Shown: positions 37,201 through 45,908 of the stretch, one piece after another
Numbering within the stretch: the stretch's first letter is position 1
Layout of the letters: each line of letters starts with the position of its first letter
Assembly: GCA_902780865.1 (NCBI GenBank)
Contig: CACZHC010000003.1
Span: 1-52,509 of the forward strand
Direction: 5' to 3'
DNA from: an uncultured bacterium
GTDB taxonomy: Bacteria; Verrucomicrobiota; Kiritimatiellia; RFP12; UBA1067
Length of the DNA: 52,509 bases
Program-made: the position numbers and the translations under genes
Notes under the pieces: model-generated
What the model saw: only the letters and a program-made list of their open reading frames with translations
Databases searched by the model: none
Told to the model about the DNA's origin: nothing

Positions 37201-40200
37201 GTCAACCGCTATGCCGTGCTGACGGCAAATGGCGCGGTGACTAATCTCTCCGTCGTCGCAAACACCGCGTCTGCGGTCGAAGTCGTAGTGACGCTCGACT
37301 GCGCTTCGAATACCGTCGCCTATTCCGTTGGCGGCGTGTTTCTCGGCACTTATCCCATGACTTCCAAGGCGAGCGGCGTCTCGACCGTCCGCTTTGACGG
37401 GCCGACGGATGTTTCCGCGCTCGAAGGCGCCTACTGCCTCGATTGGATCGACGCCAATGTCGCCAAGGCGGGCGACACGGAATATGCGACGCTCGCGGAA
37501 GCGATTGCTTCGGGTGAGACTCCGGTCGAGCTTCTCTGGGATGCGAGCTGGAATCCAACGGCTGTCGGCAACTACACCATCAAGACGAACGGATACGACA
37601 TTGCGATCGGAGGCGCCTTCGCACATTCCCTCGTCGACAACGGAAATGGCACTGTCACAATTTCCGTCACAGAGCAGTCAAATACAGTCGACCTCCGAAT
37701 CAGCGAGGTAGGCAGTGCGGTGACCGATCCGTGGGGCAATACCTCCAGTTTCGTCGAGATCTACAACAAAGGCTCGAGCGCCGTGGATATCGGAGGCTTT
37801 ATCCTCCGCCGCGACCAGAAGGGCAAGAGGAAGGACATGGCGCTTCCCGCCTATGCGCTCGCTGCAGGCGCCTACGTGGTCGTCTGGGGCAGCGATGACA
37901 ATCCCTACGAGAATCCCGCCGTTGTGATTTCCGGAAATGTCATTCGCGAGGGCGTCATGAAGTTCAAGGCGTCCAATACGCCGAAGATCACTCTCCTTGA
38001 CGCCGCCGGCAACGAACTGGATTCGTTCCAGATGGTCGCTGGTCTCGCGGACGGGCAGTCGATGGGTCCGTCGGCTGATTTCGACGGCGTGAACCTCTAC
38101 TACTTTGGCAAGAAGAAGATCACTCCCGGCGCCGCAAACAACTACGACGGCGCGACGGCGCTCGGCGCGGAATTCGTCTCCGAGGCGCACAGCGCCGACG
38201 AAGTCGCTCTTGATGCCGACCTCACGGTGACCTCGACATGGGCGCCGCTTGCGGGATCGACGATCGCCGGCGTCAAGATGTTCTACCGCCTTGCCTTCAG
38301 CAACGAGGTCGAGGTCGCGATGTCCGATTCCGGCGACGGCCTCGCATGGACGGCCACGATCCCCGCCTCGGTCTACGCTGGAGCCGCGCCTGGCTCGCTC
38401 ATTCGCTGGCGCTTCGTCGCGACAGACTCGGCCGGACGCACGACAAGGGAGCCGGCCTTCGGATCTGCCGACAGCTCGCCCGAATACTACGGCACGATCA
38501 CCGCGCCTGGCTTCGAATGCGACCTGCCGGTGTTCCACCTCTTCGTATCCGAACCTGGCGTTGGCACGGACATCCCCGATGACCCGACGGACGATCCGCG
38601 CAACCTCGAGGCGATGGACATCGACTCGGATGCGCTTGCGACTGCCTCTGGCGGAATCTACGCCGACATGACGATTGGATCCCGTTGCTCGATCTACCAC
38701 AACGGGCACCTTTACGACAACGTGTCGATCGACCTGCGCGGCAACACCTCGGCCGGGTTCCAGAAGAAATCCCACGGACTCAAGTTCAACAAGAGCGACA
38801 AGCTCGCCTACGTGAACCCCTACACCGGCGAGGCGGGCACGGTCCGCAAGACGAGCTTCACCTCCGAGTTCATGGATCCCTCGTTCCTGCGCCAGAACGT
38901 CGCGTTCCAGTTCATGAACGCAGTTGGCGTTTCTGCGCCGTTCCACTATCCGGTGCGCCTCCAGCGCAACGGCGAGTTCTACCAGCTCGGGTTCCACTCG
39001 ATCCGCTTCACCGACGAAATAGTCGACTACTACGGCTGGGACGACGACTGCGAGCTCGTGAAGAACGCCGGCTCTTTGCGCAAAACGGAGTCCACCGCGG
39101 GCTTCGAGACGAAGATACCCGAGCAGGACAACGAGTCGCTCCCGACGGACAACTTCCGCGCGCTCGTGAGCGACCTCCGGTCGTCCGACAGGTCTGTCCG
39201 CGCGTGGGACATCCTGAACATCCCGATGTGGATAAACTACATGGCCGCGACGCGCATCACGCAGGAGACTGACGACGTCTGGGGCAACCTCTGCGTCTAC
39301 CGCCACAACAAGACGGGCACATGGTGGCCCGGCGCCTACGACATGAACCTCTCCTTCGGCCAGTACTACAAGGAGGCGGGCTGGACTGACTTCTGGGGCG
39401 GAGAAATCTCCACCGAGGACACGTTCAAGTGCCATCCGCTCTACGGCGGCTCGCAGGTTCGCGTCTACAACAAGGGAACGACTACCGTTGCCACGGTCGG
39501 CGGAGGAGCGGACGTCAACTACAACGGCGCGTTCGACGCAATCTACGGCGACGCGAAGCTGAGGGGCATGCACCTGAGGCGTCTCAGGACGCTGATGGAC
39601 GCTTGGCTCAAGGAACCCGGCACGGCGCAGTCCGACACCCCGATTTGGCAGTTCTTCGCCTCGCAGACGAACGCGATGCACGAGACGGCCGGACTCGACC
39701 GCGCGAAGTGGCGCAACATTAATTCCGGTGGCATAATCAACATCTGGGGCGGCGAGTACGGAAATAACTTCAAGACGAACATCGTCCAAGGTGTTGAGGC
39801 GATCTGGAACAAGTATCTCGTCCCGCGCCGGACGCACCTCTACGTCACGCATAGCGCGACGAACGCGACGTACGACGCCGAAAGCGTCTTCACTGTCGTC
39901 GACGGCGGAACGGTCGTCTGCCACAACGCTGGCATTCCGGAATCCCAGCCCGCCGGGCTCAAGGTGCGCGTCTCGCGCCGCGTGCTCGATGCCGACGGCA
40001 CGAATACCTACATCAAGGTCGACAACCCGAACGCGATCTTCCTCGACGTCTCCGAGTGGACGGTCTCTGACGGCACGACGACCGTGACGCTTGAACCGGG
40101 CACGGTGATTCCTCCGGCAGGTGCCCTCTATCTCGTAGCCGACCGCAAGGCGTTTACCGCCGCCCATCCGCGCGCGCAGGTGCTGCTGCAGGGGAACATC

Positions 40201-40626
40201 AAGGCATCCCTCGTTTCTTCTGGCGCGGCGCTTACGGTGACGGATGCCGACGGTGCGACTGCCGCAACTTCCTCTGCCGATGCGACTGCGCCTGGAGAAG
40301 AGACGATCACCGAAGACGCCGATCCGATCTCCGCAGATCCGAAGCAGCCGATCATCGGCTCGCGCACGGGCAGCGACGAGCTTGTGGGGCTCTCGATCGT
40401 GAAGGGCGAAGGTGACGACGACAACATGTATCTCGTGATTCCGTTCGCCGCCGAAGCAGGCTTCACCTACACGCTCAAGACCTCCACGTCTCTTCTGGCT
40501 CCGGTCACTGAGTGGGGCGCGGCCGCAGGTGTCCCCGCGATCTCGCGCGAAACCGCCGGCGATGCGGAGTTCCGCGTGCCGATGAACGGCACCGCCGCAT
40601 TCTTCGTGATCTCCGTTGAAAAGTGA
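34258..40626 (+). CDS. Giant secreted beta-helix / LamG / lamin-tail / CotH-kinase protein
   Basis: 2122 residues from ATG 34258 (34252 is in frame, but only 2-3 nt from AGGA). Order: signal peptide; beta-helix (about 18-335) with GTVSWCCVTNN; chitobiase-C-like Ig domain (about 343-425); DUF2341 (about 430-525); LamG (about 532-790); two further beta-sandwich regions (about 800-1070); lamin-tail domain LTD (about 1140-1270); an Fn3-like strand region (about 1303-1415); CotH-type kinase domain (about 1435-1860) with ITQETDDVWGNLCVYRHN and GAYDMNLSFG; and a second LTD-like domain (about 1898-1980). CotH proteins are atypical kinases known from spore coats and widespread in secreted bacterial proteins. 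Here the usual D-x-D after the strand reads D-M-N. Third gene of the 29250 operon. Confidence 0.88.
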   Translation: MKAKQMVLAFLAAAAIAARGDITPSGDTSGASDTAAIQSAIDAAANGGTVTLGSGMFYINTQLMVTNGVTLAGQGWDNTVIRQKTSGQRVATVAGGAKLVGVAVTGGKTAANWHHGAGVLVEDGTVSWCCVTNNTSTGRNIYGVGVSFKKGSIDHSIVAFNHIDSFTSAGGGIGAYYDTSKPSEYGSILVDTCLVYGNSMVAKNGSGTAPEGRGGGVGFSGTQFSDITIRNTTIAGNDANYEAGGLYFNTANMKLVNCIVSGNTVGSAEDNVVGTPASASSNNLIGGDPAFVDAASGNYHLSSSSTAIGAGVAYDGIDVDLDNVAFLDPPSMGCYQSGGVAKVESPVFAPVSGTRFYPSTNVTITCGTENASIYYTLDGSDPSDSSTLYSGPIALEATTTVKARAYKAEMAPSAVVSATYMYKAPAPKPDGFLKYVDITLSTNLAATAITTGVPALVKLSESTISGFDYDDFTFANGGDMMFCDESGTSIPHEVDTWDENGESLVWVKIPSTDSGTTITMYYGSNAVTDDSTDVWTGYVGVWHFDAATADTAAHSCGMYANSTAIEGIDGHIAEHTVTNQAGRFGKGFRTNDSMGSKQGNYNYGGVWVNDSGANSPVDGGENFTISGWFKHDTFDYAWDHIFYKRSRSDNGTSGAYVNAFAVESNSGTGSNPQIWPRGSSANGARVLDENQGLQGTWAYLTFVYNGSTCTLYKNGVSTGWASIAACIDNDAPLVFGNNCNVAFGTMGDAAWNGWIDEARFSKGSKSAVWVAAEYAAMNAGATDIFNYGVAQDTGSEPGPLPQPIVLGEASATPGTDYNGSAVSMSFTGDIPNGVTATASISIGGVDYVGVVDAANGIVTFDVPAGAVTAGNAYEGTITLAVGSANYTKEVPLVQGAAVTDADGDWINETTATFGTTGAWSGDKAEVASGAIAVSNATFTAATAAPNAAVVTVTSSFCFGDPSDEAYDISSRAGITVVEAGGVNRYAVLTANGAVTNLSVVANTASAVEVVVTLDCASNTVAYSVGGVFLGTYPMTSKASGVSTVRFDGPTDVSALEGAYCLDWIDANVAKAGDTEYATLAEAIASGETPVELLWDASWNPTAVGNYTIKTNGYDIAIGGAFAHSLVDNGNGTVTISVTEQSNTVDLRISEVGSAVTDPWGNTSSFVEIYNKGSSAVDIGGFILRRDQKGKRKDMALPAYALAAGAYVVVWGSDDNPYENPAVVISGNVIREGVMKFKASNTPKITLLDAAGNELDSFQMVAGLADGQSMGPSADFDGVNLYYFGKKKITPGAANNYDGATALGAEFVSEAHSADEVALDADLTVTSTWAPLAGSTIAGVKMFYRLAFSNEVEVAMSDSGDGLAWTATIPASVYAGAAPGSLIRWRFVATDSAGRTTREPAFGSADSSPEYYGTITAPGFECDLPVFHLFVSEPGVGTDIPDDPTDDPRNLEAMDIDSDALATASGGIYADMTIGSRCSIYHNGHLYDNVSIDLRGNTSAGFQKKSHGLKFNKSDKLAYVNPYTGEAGTVRKTSFTSEFMDPSFLRQNVAFQFMNAVGVSAPFHYPVRLQRNGEFYQLGFHSIRFTDEIVDYYGWDDDCELVKNAGSLRKTESTAGFETKIPEQDNESLPTDNFRALVSDLRSSDRSVRAWDILNIPMWINYMAATRITQETDDVWGNLCVYRHNKTGTWWPGAYDMNLSFGQYYKEAGWTDFWGGEISTEDTFKCHPLYGGSQVRVYNKGTTTVATVGGGADVNYNGAFDAIYGDAKLRGMHLRRLRTLMDAWLKEPGTAQSDTPIWQFFASQTNAMHETAGLDRAKWRNINSGGIINIWGGEYGNNFKTNIVQGVEAIWNKYLVPRRTHLYVTHSATNATYDAESVFTVVDGGTVVCHNAGIPESQPAGLKVRVSRRVLDADGTNTYIKVDNPNAIFLDVSEWTVSDGTTTVTLEPGTVIPPAGALYLVADRKAFTAAHPRAQVLLQGNIKASLVSSGAALTVTDADGATAATSSADATAPGEETITEDADPISADPKQPIIGSRTGSDELVGLSIVKGEGDDDNMYLVIPFAAEAGFTYTLKTSTSLLAPVTEWGAAAGVPAISRETAGDAEFRVPMNGTAAFFVISVEK

Positions 40627-40645
40627 CAAGGGAAGGGAAACAGTG

Positions 40646-43600
40646 ATGAGAAAAATCATAGTGAAGGCAGTTTCCGTCGCGATTGCGGCGGTCTCCGTTT
40701 CTGCGTTTGCCGGTGAATTGGTGACGGGGGATGCGGCAATAGCGAAGTTTCCCGCGAGTCTCCAGGCCATGGGTCTCCATACCGCGAAGTGGATGCAGCT
40801 CACCAACGGCGTTGAATACTACTACGGCCGCTTCACCAACATGCTCGGGACGGTCAATGGTTTTACGGGATCGAAAAACGACCTCCACATGTTGCGCATC
40901 GACTACAAGCGTGCGCCGGTCAAGATGAAGTTCGTCGACCATACGCAGGAATCGACAAAGCGCCGGACGACATCTTGGACTGCGGCACAGCATAATGCGC
41001 TTTTCGCCATCAACATGACGATGGAGTATCGTGAAGGGTTGTTAGGCATCCTCAGTCCCAAGCCTCAGGGTTATGCAAAAGCTGACGGTGCAGTAATCCC
41101 GAATGGTGCCACCGCCACTGGCACAAAGGGGGGATTCGCTTTCAACGATGACAAGACGTACAAGTTCGAAAAGGACTGGACGGCTGTCGATACGGCGACC
41201 GGCACGCCGAAGGCCGACGCCTGGGACAATGTCGTTACGCACGAGGCATACACGATACACGACGGAGTGCCGACATGGGGGGCCTCGGCAACTACTTTCA
41301 CTAGGGCCAACTACACTTTCTTCGGAACGACTGCGGACGGCGTTTTGTGGGCATGCGCTGTTGATGGGCGGCGCGAGGGCGTTTCAGATGGCCTCGCCTA
41401 CCACGAGGTCGCAGCTCTTCAGCGCGAACTCGGCTGCACATACGGTGTCTGTTGCGACGGCGGAGGCTCAACGACGATGGCAATCAGGAAGGACCTTATG
41501 ACGGCATCGGACATCTGCGACACGCAGAGAACCTCGTCGGGTTCCCAAAACTACTACACGATGTGCTATCTAGACGACGGCTCTGAGCGCGCCGTCATCA
41601 ACCAGCTTCTCTTTGTCGAGGGGCCGGAACTCGTGGATAAGAAGGTCGTCAAGAACGGCGACACGCTCGTCTTTATGGGCGACTCGATCACCTGGTACGG
41701 CGTGACCAATCGCCACGGATACGTCAATCTCGTCGTCAAGGGCCTCGCCGCGAACGGCATCAATGTGACCTGGCACGGCGTGGGCGTGAAGGGTGACAAG
41801 TCGGCCGCAATGCTCGCTCGGTTCGACGCCGATGTCATCGCGCACAATCCCGACGTCGTCACCATCAGCTCGGGCGTCAACGACGTCTGGTACCAGGACG
41901 CGAATTCGACGTATGAAAAGTTCTATGCCAACGAGCTCCAGATGGTCGCCAAGACCAAGGCCGCCGGCGCCGTTCCCGTCCTTCTTTCGCCGACCACGGC
42001 GGCCGGCGAGGCGGAAAACGACAACATCCGCCGGTACGCGGCCGGCGTCAGGGAGATCGCCGCCGCCGAGGGCATTCCGTATGCCGACACCTTCCACGCC
42101 GTGCGCGGCTGGATCAACGACATCGACAATCCGCGCCTGAGCGAGCAGACCGGATACAACATGGGCGGGCGTGCCGCGACCGTCGACGGCGTCCACATGG
42201 CGCCGACGGGCGACCGGCAGATGGCTCGCGCCGTCCTCGCGGCGTTCGGACTCAACGCCGCGGAGATGTCCGCCGCGGAAGCGGCATGGAACGCGGACGG
42301 AACGCTGATCGTCAAGGAGACCTATTCGGACGAGCCCTCCGCAGCCGTGAATCTCTCCGCCGCCGAATACGCGGCGTTCGAGTCGAAAGCCTCCGCCAGC
42401 GGACTTTCAGTCGACGCCTTCGCGAAGCAGGTCTTCCGACAGGGCATTGACTCGCTTGCGGCGAACCCCGCGAACGAGTCCGAGGCGGCCGGCGCCTCCA
42501 TCGCGCTCACGGCCTCCGTCCCGGTCTCCTTCGCGGGCTACGACAAGCTCCTGCATGCGGCGGATCGGATCAACGGCACCTTCGACGACGCCTGCAGGTC
42601 CGCGCTCCTGCGCGGAGTGCGCGAGTGCGCCGCCTACGCGGCGCCGCCCCCCGCCGCGCCCGTCCTCGAGGAGTTCTTCGTCCAGCCCGCGTCCACGGTC
42701 GTCACGCTCTCCGGCATGATCGCCTCGCCGGGTGCCGGGGCGAGCGCGTGCGACATCGCCTTCGCCTACGGTACCGACGCGGACAACCTCGGGCCGGAGC
42801 AGATCGTCCTCGCCGGGCAGCGTAACCGCTTTGTCGCCTGGATCAAGGGGCTGGCCCCGGGAACCACCTACCACTACACGGCGTCCGTCATCAACAATGC
42901 GACGGGCCGCCTCAGTATCCAGCGGCAGGGCAGTTTCACCACCGCCGCTTCGGGAACCGGCACGCTCGAGCCCAGCGGAGACGACGACACGGCGGCCCTG
43001 CAGGCGGCCATCGACGCCGCGGCGGCAGCTGGCGGAACCGTGACGCTCGCCGGCGGTACCTATCTCGTCGATGCGGAACTGGCTATCACCAGCGGCGTCA
43101 CAGTAGTCGGCAGCGGCTGGCAGACGACGGCCATCCGGCAGCGGGCGACCAAGCGCGTCGCGACCCTCGACGGCGGATCGACCCTCCGCGGCGTCACGCT
43201 GACAGGCGGCATCACGTCCGGCGGATACAATCACGGCGGCGGCGCCTATCTTTCGGACGGCCACCTCGTCGAGTGCCGTGTCCTCAAGAACATTGCCGGC
43301 GCCACTGGGAACTCGTGCTTCGGCGGAGGGGTCTTCCTTGACAAGGGCACCGTCGAGCGCAGCATCATCGTGCAGAACCAAGTGGGCATGAAAGGCGCTA
43401 CCTACTGCGGCGGAGGCGGAATCGGCTGTCGTGACCAGACGGTCCGCGGCGAATCCGTCGTCGATGCGTGTCTTGTCCGCGGGAACCGGGTGTTCGGCAA
43501 TGGCGGCGGCATTGGTTTGGATCTCTTCTACAAGAACTACGCCCGCAAGGTGCGCAACACCACCATCGTTGGCAACTGGGCGAGCGGAACGGGCGGCGGA

Positions 43601-43978
43601 GTCCACTCGGCGAACGACACGAACAGGAAAGCGTCACTTGTCGATTGCATCGTCGCTGGCAATGCCTCCGGCACCGCGGCGAAGACTGTGGACATGAGCT
43701 ACACGGGCGGTGTGGACTACTGCCTTTTCGACGTTGAGGCGGATAAGACCGGAGCCAACAGCCTCTTCGGCTCTCCGGCGTTCGTCAGCGCCGCGAACAA
43801 CGACTACCACCTTGCCGCAAACTCGCCCGCGAAGGGCGCAGGCGTGGTCTATGATGGAATCGGCACCGACCTTGACGGTGCCCAGTTCGCGAATCCGCCT
43901 TCGATCGGCTGCTACGAGTACGACGGCTCCGCGCCGCCGGTGCAGAATCGCCCGCGGGTGATGTTCAGAATCGACTAG
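40646..43978 (+). CDS. Secreted phosphodiester-glycosidase / SGNH hydrolase / beta-helix fusion
   Basis: 1110 residues. ATG 40646 follows AAGGGA and opens a signal peptide ending SAFAG. A NAGPA-type phosphodiester glycosidase domain (about 30-325) has NALFAINMT and the signature ELGCTYGVCCDGGGSTTMAI. An SGNH hydrolase (about 328-560) has Ser347 in FMGDSITWYG, SGVND and DGVHMAPTGD. A helical segment follows, then an Fn3-like domain (about 670-770), and a beta-helix (about 775-1100) ending IGCYEYDG with the tail NRPRVMFRID. NAGPA domains remove N-acetylglucosamine from phosphodiesters, and SGNH domains remove esters, so this one chain could strip several decorations from a glycan. The SGNH part is a paralogue of the 32060 protein. 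Last gene of the 29250 operon. Confidence 0.88.
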   Translation: MRKIIVKAVSVAIAAVSVSAFAGELVTGDAAIAKFPASLQAMGLHTAKWMQLTNGVEYYYGRFTNMLGTVNGFTGSKNDLHMLRIDYKRAPVKMKFVDHTQESTKRRTTSWTAAQHNALFAINMTMEYREGLLGILSPKPQGYAKADGAVIPNGATATGTKGGFAFNDDKTYKFEKDWTAVDTATGTPKADAWDNVVTHEAYTIHDGVPTWGASATTFTRANYTFFGTTADGVLWACAVDGRREGVSDGLAYHEVAALQRELGCTYGVCCDGGGSTTMAIRKDLMTASDICDTQRTSSGSQNYYTMCYLDDGSERAVINQLLFVEGPELVDKKVVKNGDTLVFMGDSITWYGVTNRHGYVNLVVKGLAANGINVTWHGVGVKGDKSAAMLARFDADVIAHNPDVVTISSGVNDVWYQDANSTYEKFYANELQMVAKTKAAGAVPVLLSPTTAAGEAENDNIRRYAAGVREIAAAEGIPYADTFHAVRGWINDIDNPRLSEQTGYNMGGRAATVDGVHMAPTGDRQMARAVLAAFGLNAAEMSAAEAAWNADGTLIVKETYSDEPSAAVNLSAAEYAAFESKASASGLSVDAFAKQVFRQGIDSLAANPANESEAAGASIALTASVPVSFAGYDKLLHAADRINGTFDDACRSALLRGVRECAAYAAPPPAAPVLEEFFVQPASTVVTLSGMIASPGAGASACDIAFAYGTDADNLGPEQIVLAGQRNRFVAWIKGLAPGTTYHYTASVINNATGRLSIQRQGSFTTAASGTGTLEPSGDDDTAALQAAIDAAAAAGGTVTLAGGTYLVDAELAITSGVTVVGSGWQTTAIRQRATKRVATLDGGSTLRGVTLTGGITSGGYNHGGGAYLSDGHLVECRVLKNIAGATGNSCFGGGVFLDKGTVERSIIVQNQVGMKGATYCGGGGIGCRDQTVRGESVVDACLVRGNRVFGNGGGIGLDLFYKNYARKVRNTTIVGNWASGTGGGVHSANDTNRKASLVDCIVAGNASGTAAKTVDMSYTGGVDYCLFDVEADKTGANSLFGSPAFVSAANNDYHLAANSPAKGAGVVYDGIGTDLDGAQFANPPSIGCYEYDGSAPPVQNRPRVMFRID

Positions 43979-44076
43979 CCGAAAGTGAGTTTTTGGCGTC
44001 GGCAGTGCATTTCAAGATTGCGGCTACGTCGCGACGGCGATTCTCGGCGCAGTCGCGGAGCCAGCGCCCGGCGCGA

Positions 44077-44121
44077 TGGCACTTTCGTATAGTGGAAAAG
44101 GCGGCTACAAAATGCTAAAAT
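44077..44121 (+). promoter_or_regulatory. Hybrid operator-promoter H for the 44189-50927 operon
   Basis: Element TGGCAC-TTTC-GTATAGT (44077-44093): a GGCAC-class left arm joined to a TATAC-class right arm. The -35-like TGGAAA (44093-44098), a 17-nt spacer and TAAAAT (44116-44121) follow. The 98 nt between the previous stop and the element holds no gene; weak GC-rich stems occur there. An AAGGA site precedes the ATG at 44189. Confidence 0.7.
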
Positions 44122-44188
44122 GACGGCAACCGTAAAATGGTAGATCAGAGAAGACAAGAGGTTGAACGCAGAATAAGGAATACTTGAC

Positions 44189-45886
44189 ATGACATCAATG
44201 CTGCTTCTGGCGGGAATCGTTAGCTTCTCCGTCCCGGCTACGGGCGAGGGCCAGGTTCTCCCCGATTCGCTTCCCCGCGAGGCCGTCAAAGACGCGCCTT
44301 GCGCAATGGTTGCCGCCCGCGGCGAATACGAGGGCGGCTCTTTTGTCCTCAGGTCCGACGCCGATCTCGGCAAAGTCGACATGCGCGTAGGCGACCTGAA
44401 GAACGAGAAGGGCGATGTAATCCCGGCAAAGGAGCTGGACCTCACGACGGTCAAGGTCTGGTACCAGAACTCCAATGCCTGGGTGAGCTACTTCCAGGAT
44501 CCGCGCCTTAAGCTCTGCCCCGAACTTCTTCTCCACGACGAGGATCTCGTGAAGGTCGATACCGAGAAGAAAGGCAACTGGGCGCGCGTCACCGCGAAGG
44601 ACGGGTCCGTCAGCTACTTCTGGCTTACCGCGCCGCGCGGGGTCCACAAGCGCGACGTCGATTTCAAGGTAGGTCGCATCGACGACGCGTTTCTCTGCAT
44701 GCAGCCTGGGTTCTCCGACTCTCCTTCGTTCGCGGGTGCGACTCTCGAGAAGGACAAGAACAAGCAGTTCATGCTCACAGTGCACGTTGGCAAGGACGCG
44801 AAGCCGGGGCTCTACACTGGCACGATCGCCGTCACGGCGCGGAAGGGCGGCGCGCTTCTCCACGAGGTGCCTGTCCGTCTGCGCGTACTCGATTTCGAGC
44901 TTCCAGCGCCGAAGACATACTACGACGTGGACAAGGACTTCCTGTCGCTCTTCTGCGAGTATGTAAACATGGAGTGGATTCGCTGCTCGAACGGAAACGA
45001 CTCGGAGCTCGCCGAGCGCCAGCTCGAGGCGATCCTCGCAGACTTCGTGCGCCACAACGAGATTACGCCGAGCTTTGGCGAGAGCGTCAAGTACAGGGAG
45101 ATGGCCAAGCGCGTTGGCATGGATTTCAAGGGCGCCTACATGGGCTCGATGAAAGCCGCCGACGACGCGGACGTGCGCTATGCCGCGCGCAACACGGCGA
45201 GGTCTCTCGACAAGGCGTTCGGGTCGCACAAGGGGATGATGCTTTCGTGGGGAGACGAATACGGGCTAAATACCTTGCGCGCGATTCGCGACATGGTCGA
45301 GATATACCACGAAGAGGGGTTCCTCTTTGCCGTCAACTCGCAGTCTGGGTACTTGGCTGGCGCGAACCTCGCGGACCTCTGGTGGCCGCCGTTCTCACCC
45401 GACCACCGCTCGGCCGCCAAGACGCAGAAATACAACGAGACTGCTCCCGACGGGCGCATGGGCTGGTACGCATCGCAGCATGTCGGCGCCGAAAACCCTG
45501 CCTTTGCACGCAGGCAGTACGGAATGGGTCCGTACCTTGCGGGCTATGGCTGCAACTACAACTACGCGCACCACCTTCAGGGCTGGAACGACATCGAGAT
45601 GGGCCTCTACCGGCCGATGAACTTCGTGTACGGCTCGGGCAACGGATGCGTCGATACACTTGCCTGGGAGGGTTTCCGCGAGGCGATCGACGACATTCGC
45701 TACGCGACGCTCCTCAAGACGACGGCGCTGAAGCTTATAAAGGAAGGTGCGTCCGAGGCGCGCTATGCCGCGAGGATCGCGCTCAAGCTCTTTGCGGACG
45801 CGAAGGGCGACGACTACGACCTTACGACGTTCCGCTACGAGATGATCAACCATATTCAGAAGCTCCGCGCGTTCGAGGCGAAGTGA
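44189..45886 (+). CDS. Secreted GH123-like (DUF4091-type) glycosidase
   Basis: 565 residues. ATG 44189 lies 9 nt after AAGGA and opens a short signal peptide (to about SVPATGEG). An N-terminal beta-sandwich (about 20-245) includes RGEYEGGSFVLRSDADL and PGLYTGTIAV. A TIM-barrel-like region (about 250-540) follows with LSWGDEYG (Asp356-Glu357) and GFREAIDDIRYATLLK near the end. This two-part plan, the adjacent Asp-Glu pair and the final motif match GH123/DUF4091 proteins. Characterised GH123 members release beta-linked N-acetylgalactosamine by a substrate-assisted mechanism. If that holds here, it would feed the amino-sugar operon at 1-3230 (inference). First gene of a three-gene operon. Confidence 0.75.
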   Translation: MTSMLLLAGIVSFSVPATGEGQVLPDSLPREAVKDAPCAMVAARGEYEGGSFVLRSDADLGKVDMRVGDLKNEKGDVIPAKELDLTTVKVWYQNSNAWVSYFQDPRLKLCPELLLHDEDLVKVDTEKKGNWARVTAKDGSVSYFWLTAPRGVHKRDVDFKVGRIDDAFLCMQPGFSDSPSFAGATLEKDKNKQFMLTVHVGKDAKPGLYTGTIAVTARKGGALLHEVPVRLRVLDFELPAPKTYYDVDKDFLSLFCEYVNMEWIRCSNGNDSELAERQLEAILADFVRHNEITPSFGESVKYREMAKRVGMDFKGAYMGSMKAADDADVRYAARNTARSLDKAFGSHKGMMLSWGDEYGLNTLRAIRDMVEIYHEEGFLFAVNSQSGYLAGANLADLWWPPFSPDHRSAAKTQKYNETAPDGRMGWYASQHVGAENPAFARRQYGMGPYLAGYGCNYNYAHHLQGWNDIEMGLYRPMNFVYGSGNGCVDTLAWEGFREAIDDIRYATLLKTTALKLIKEGASEARYAARIALKLFADAKGDDYDLTTFRYEMINHIQKLRAFEAK

Positions 45887-45908
45887 TTTAGGGGAAGGAA
45901 CGAATACC

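Noticed and set aside
37678..40806. Very long open frame on the minus strand opposite the CotH protein gene (and a similar one at 9582-11291)
   Set aside because: They are mirror images of GC-rich coding sequence. The translations are Arg/Val/Asp-rich with no motifs or signal peptide, and they lie fully antisense to well-supported proteins.
5470..43978. Type IX secretion, PEP-CTERM or LPXTG sorting signals on the giant proteins
   Set aside because: I inspected the C-termini: there is no membrane helix with basic tail, no LPXTG or PEP motif, and no typical T9SS C-terminal domain.
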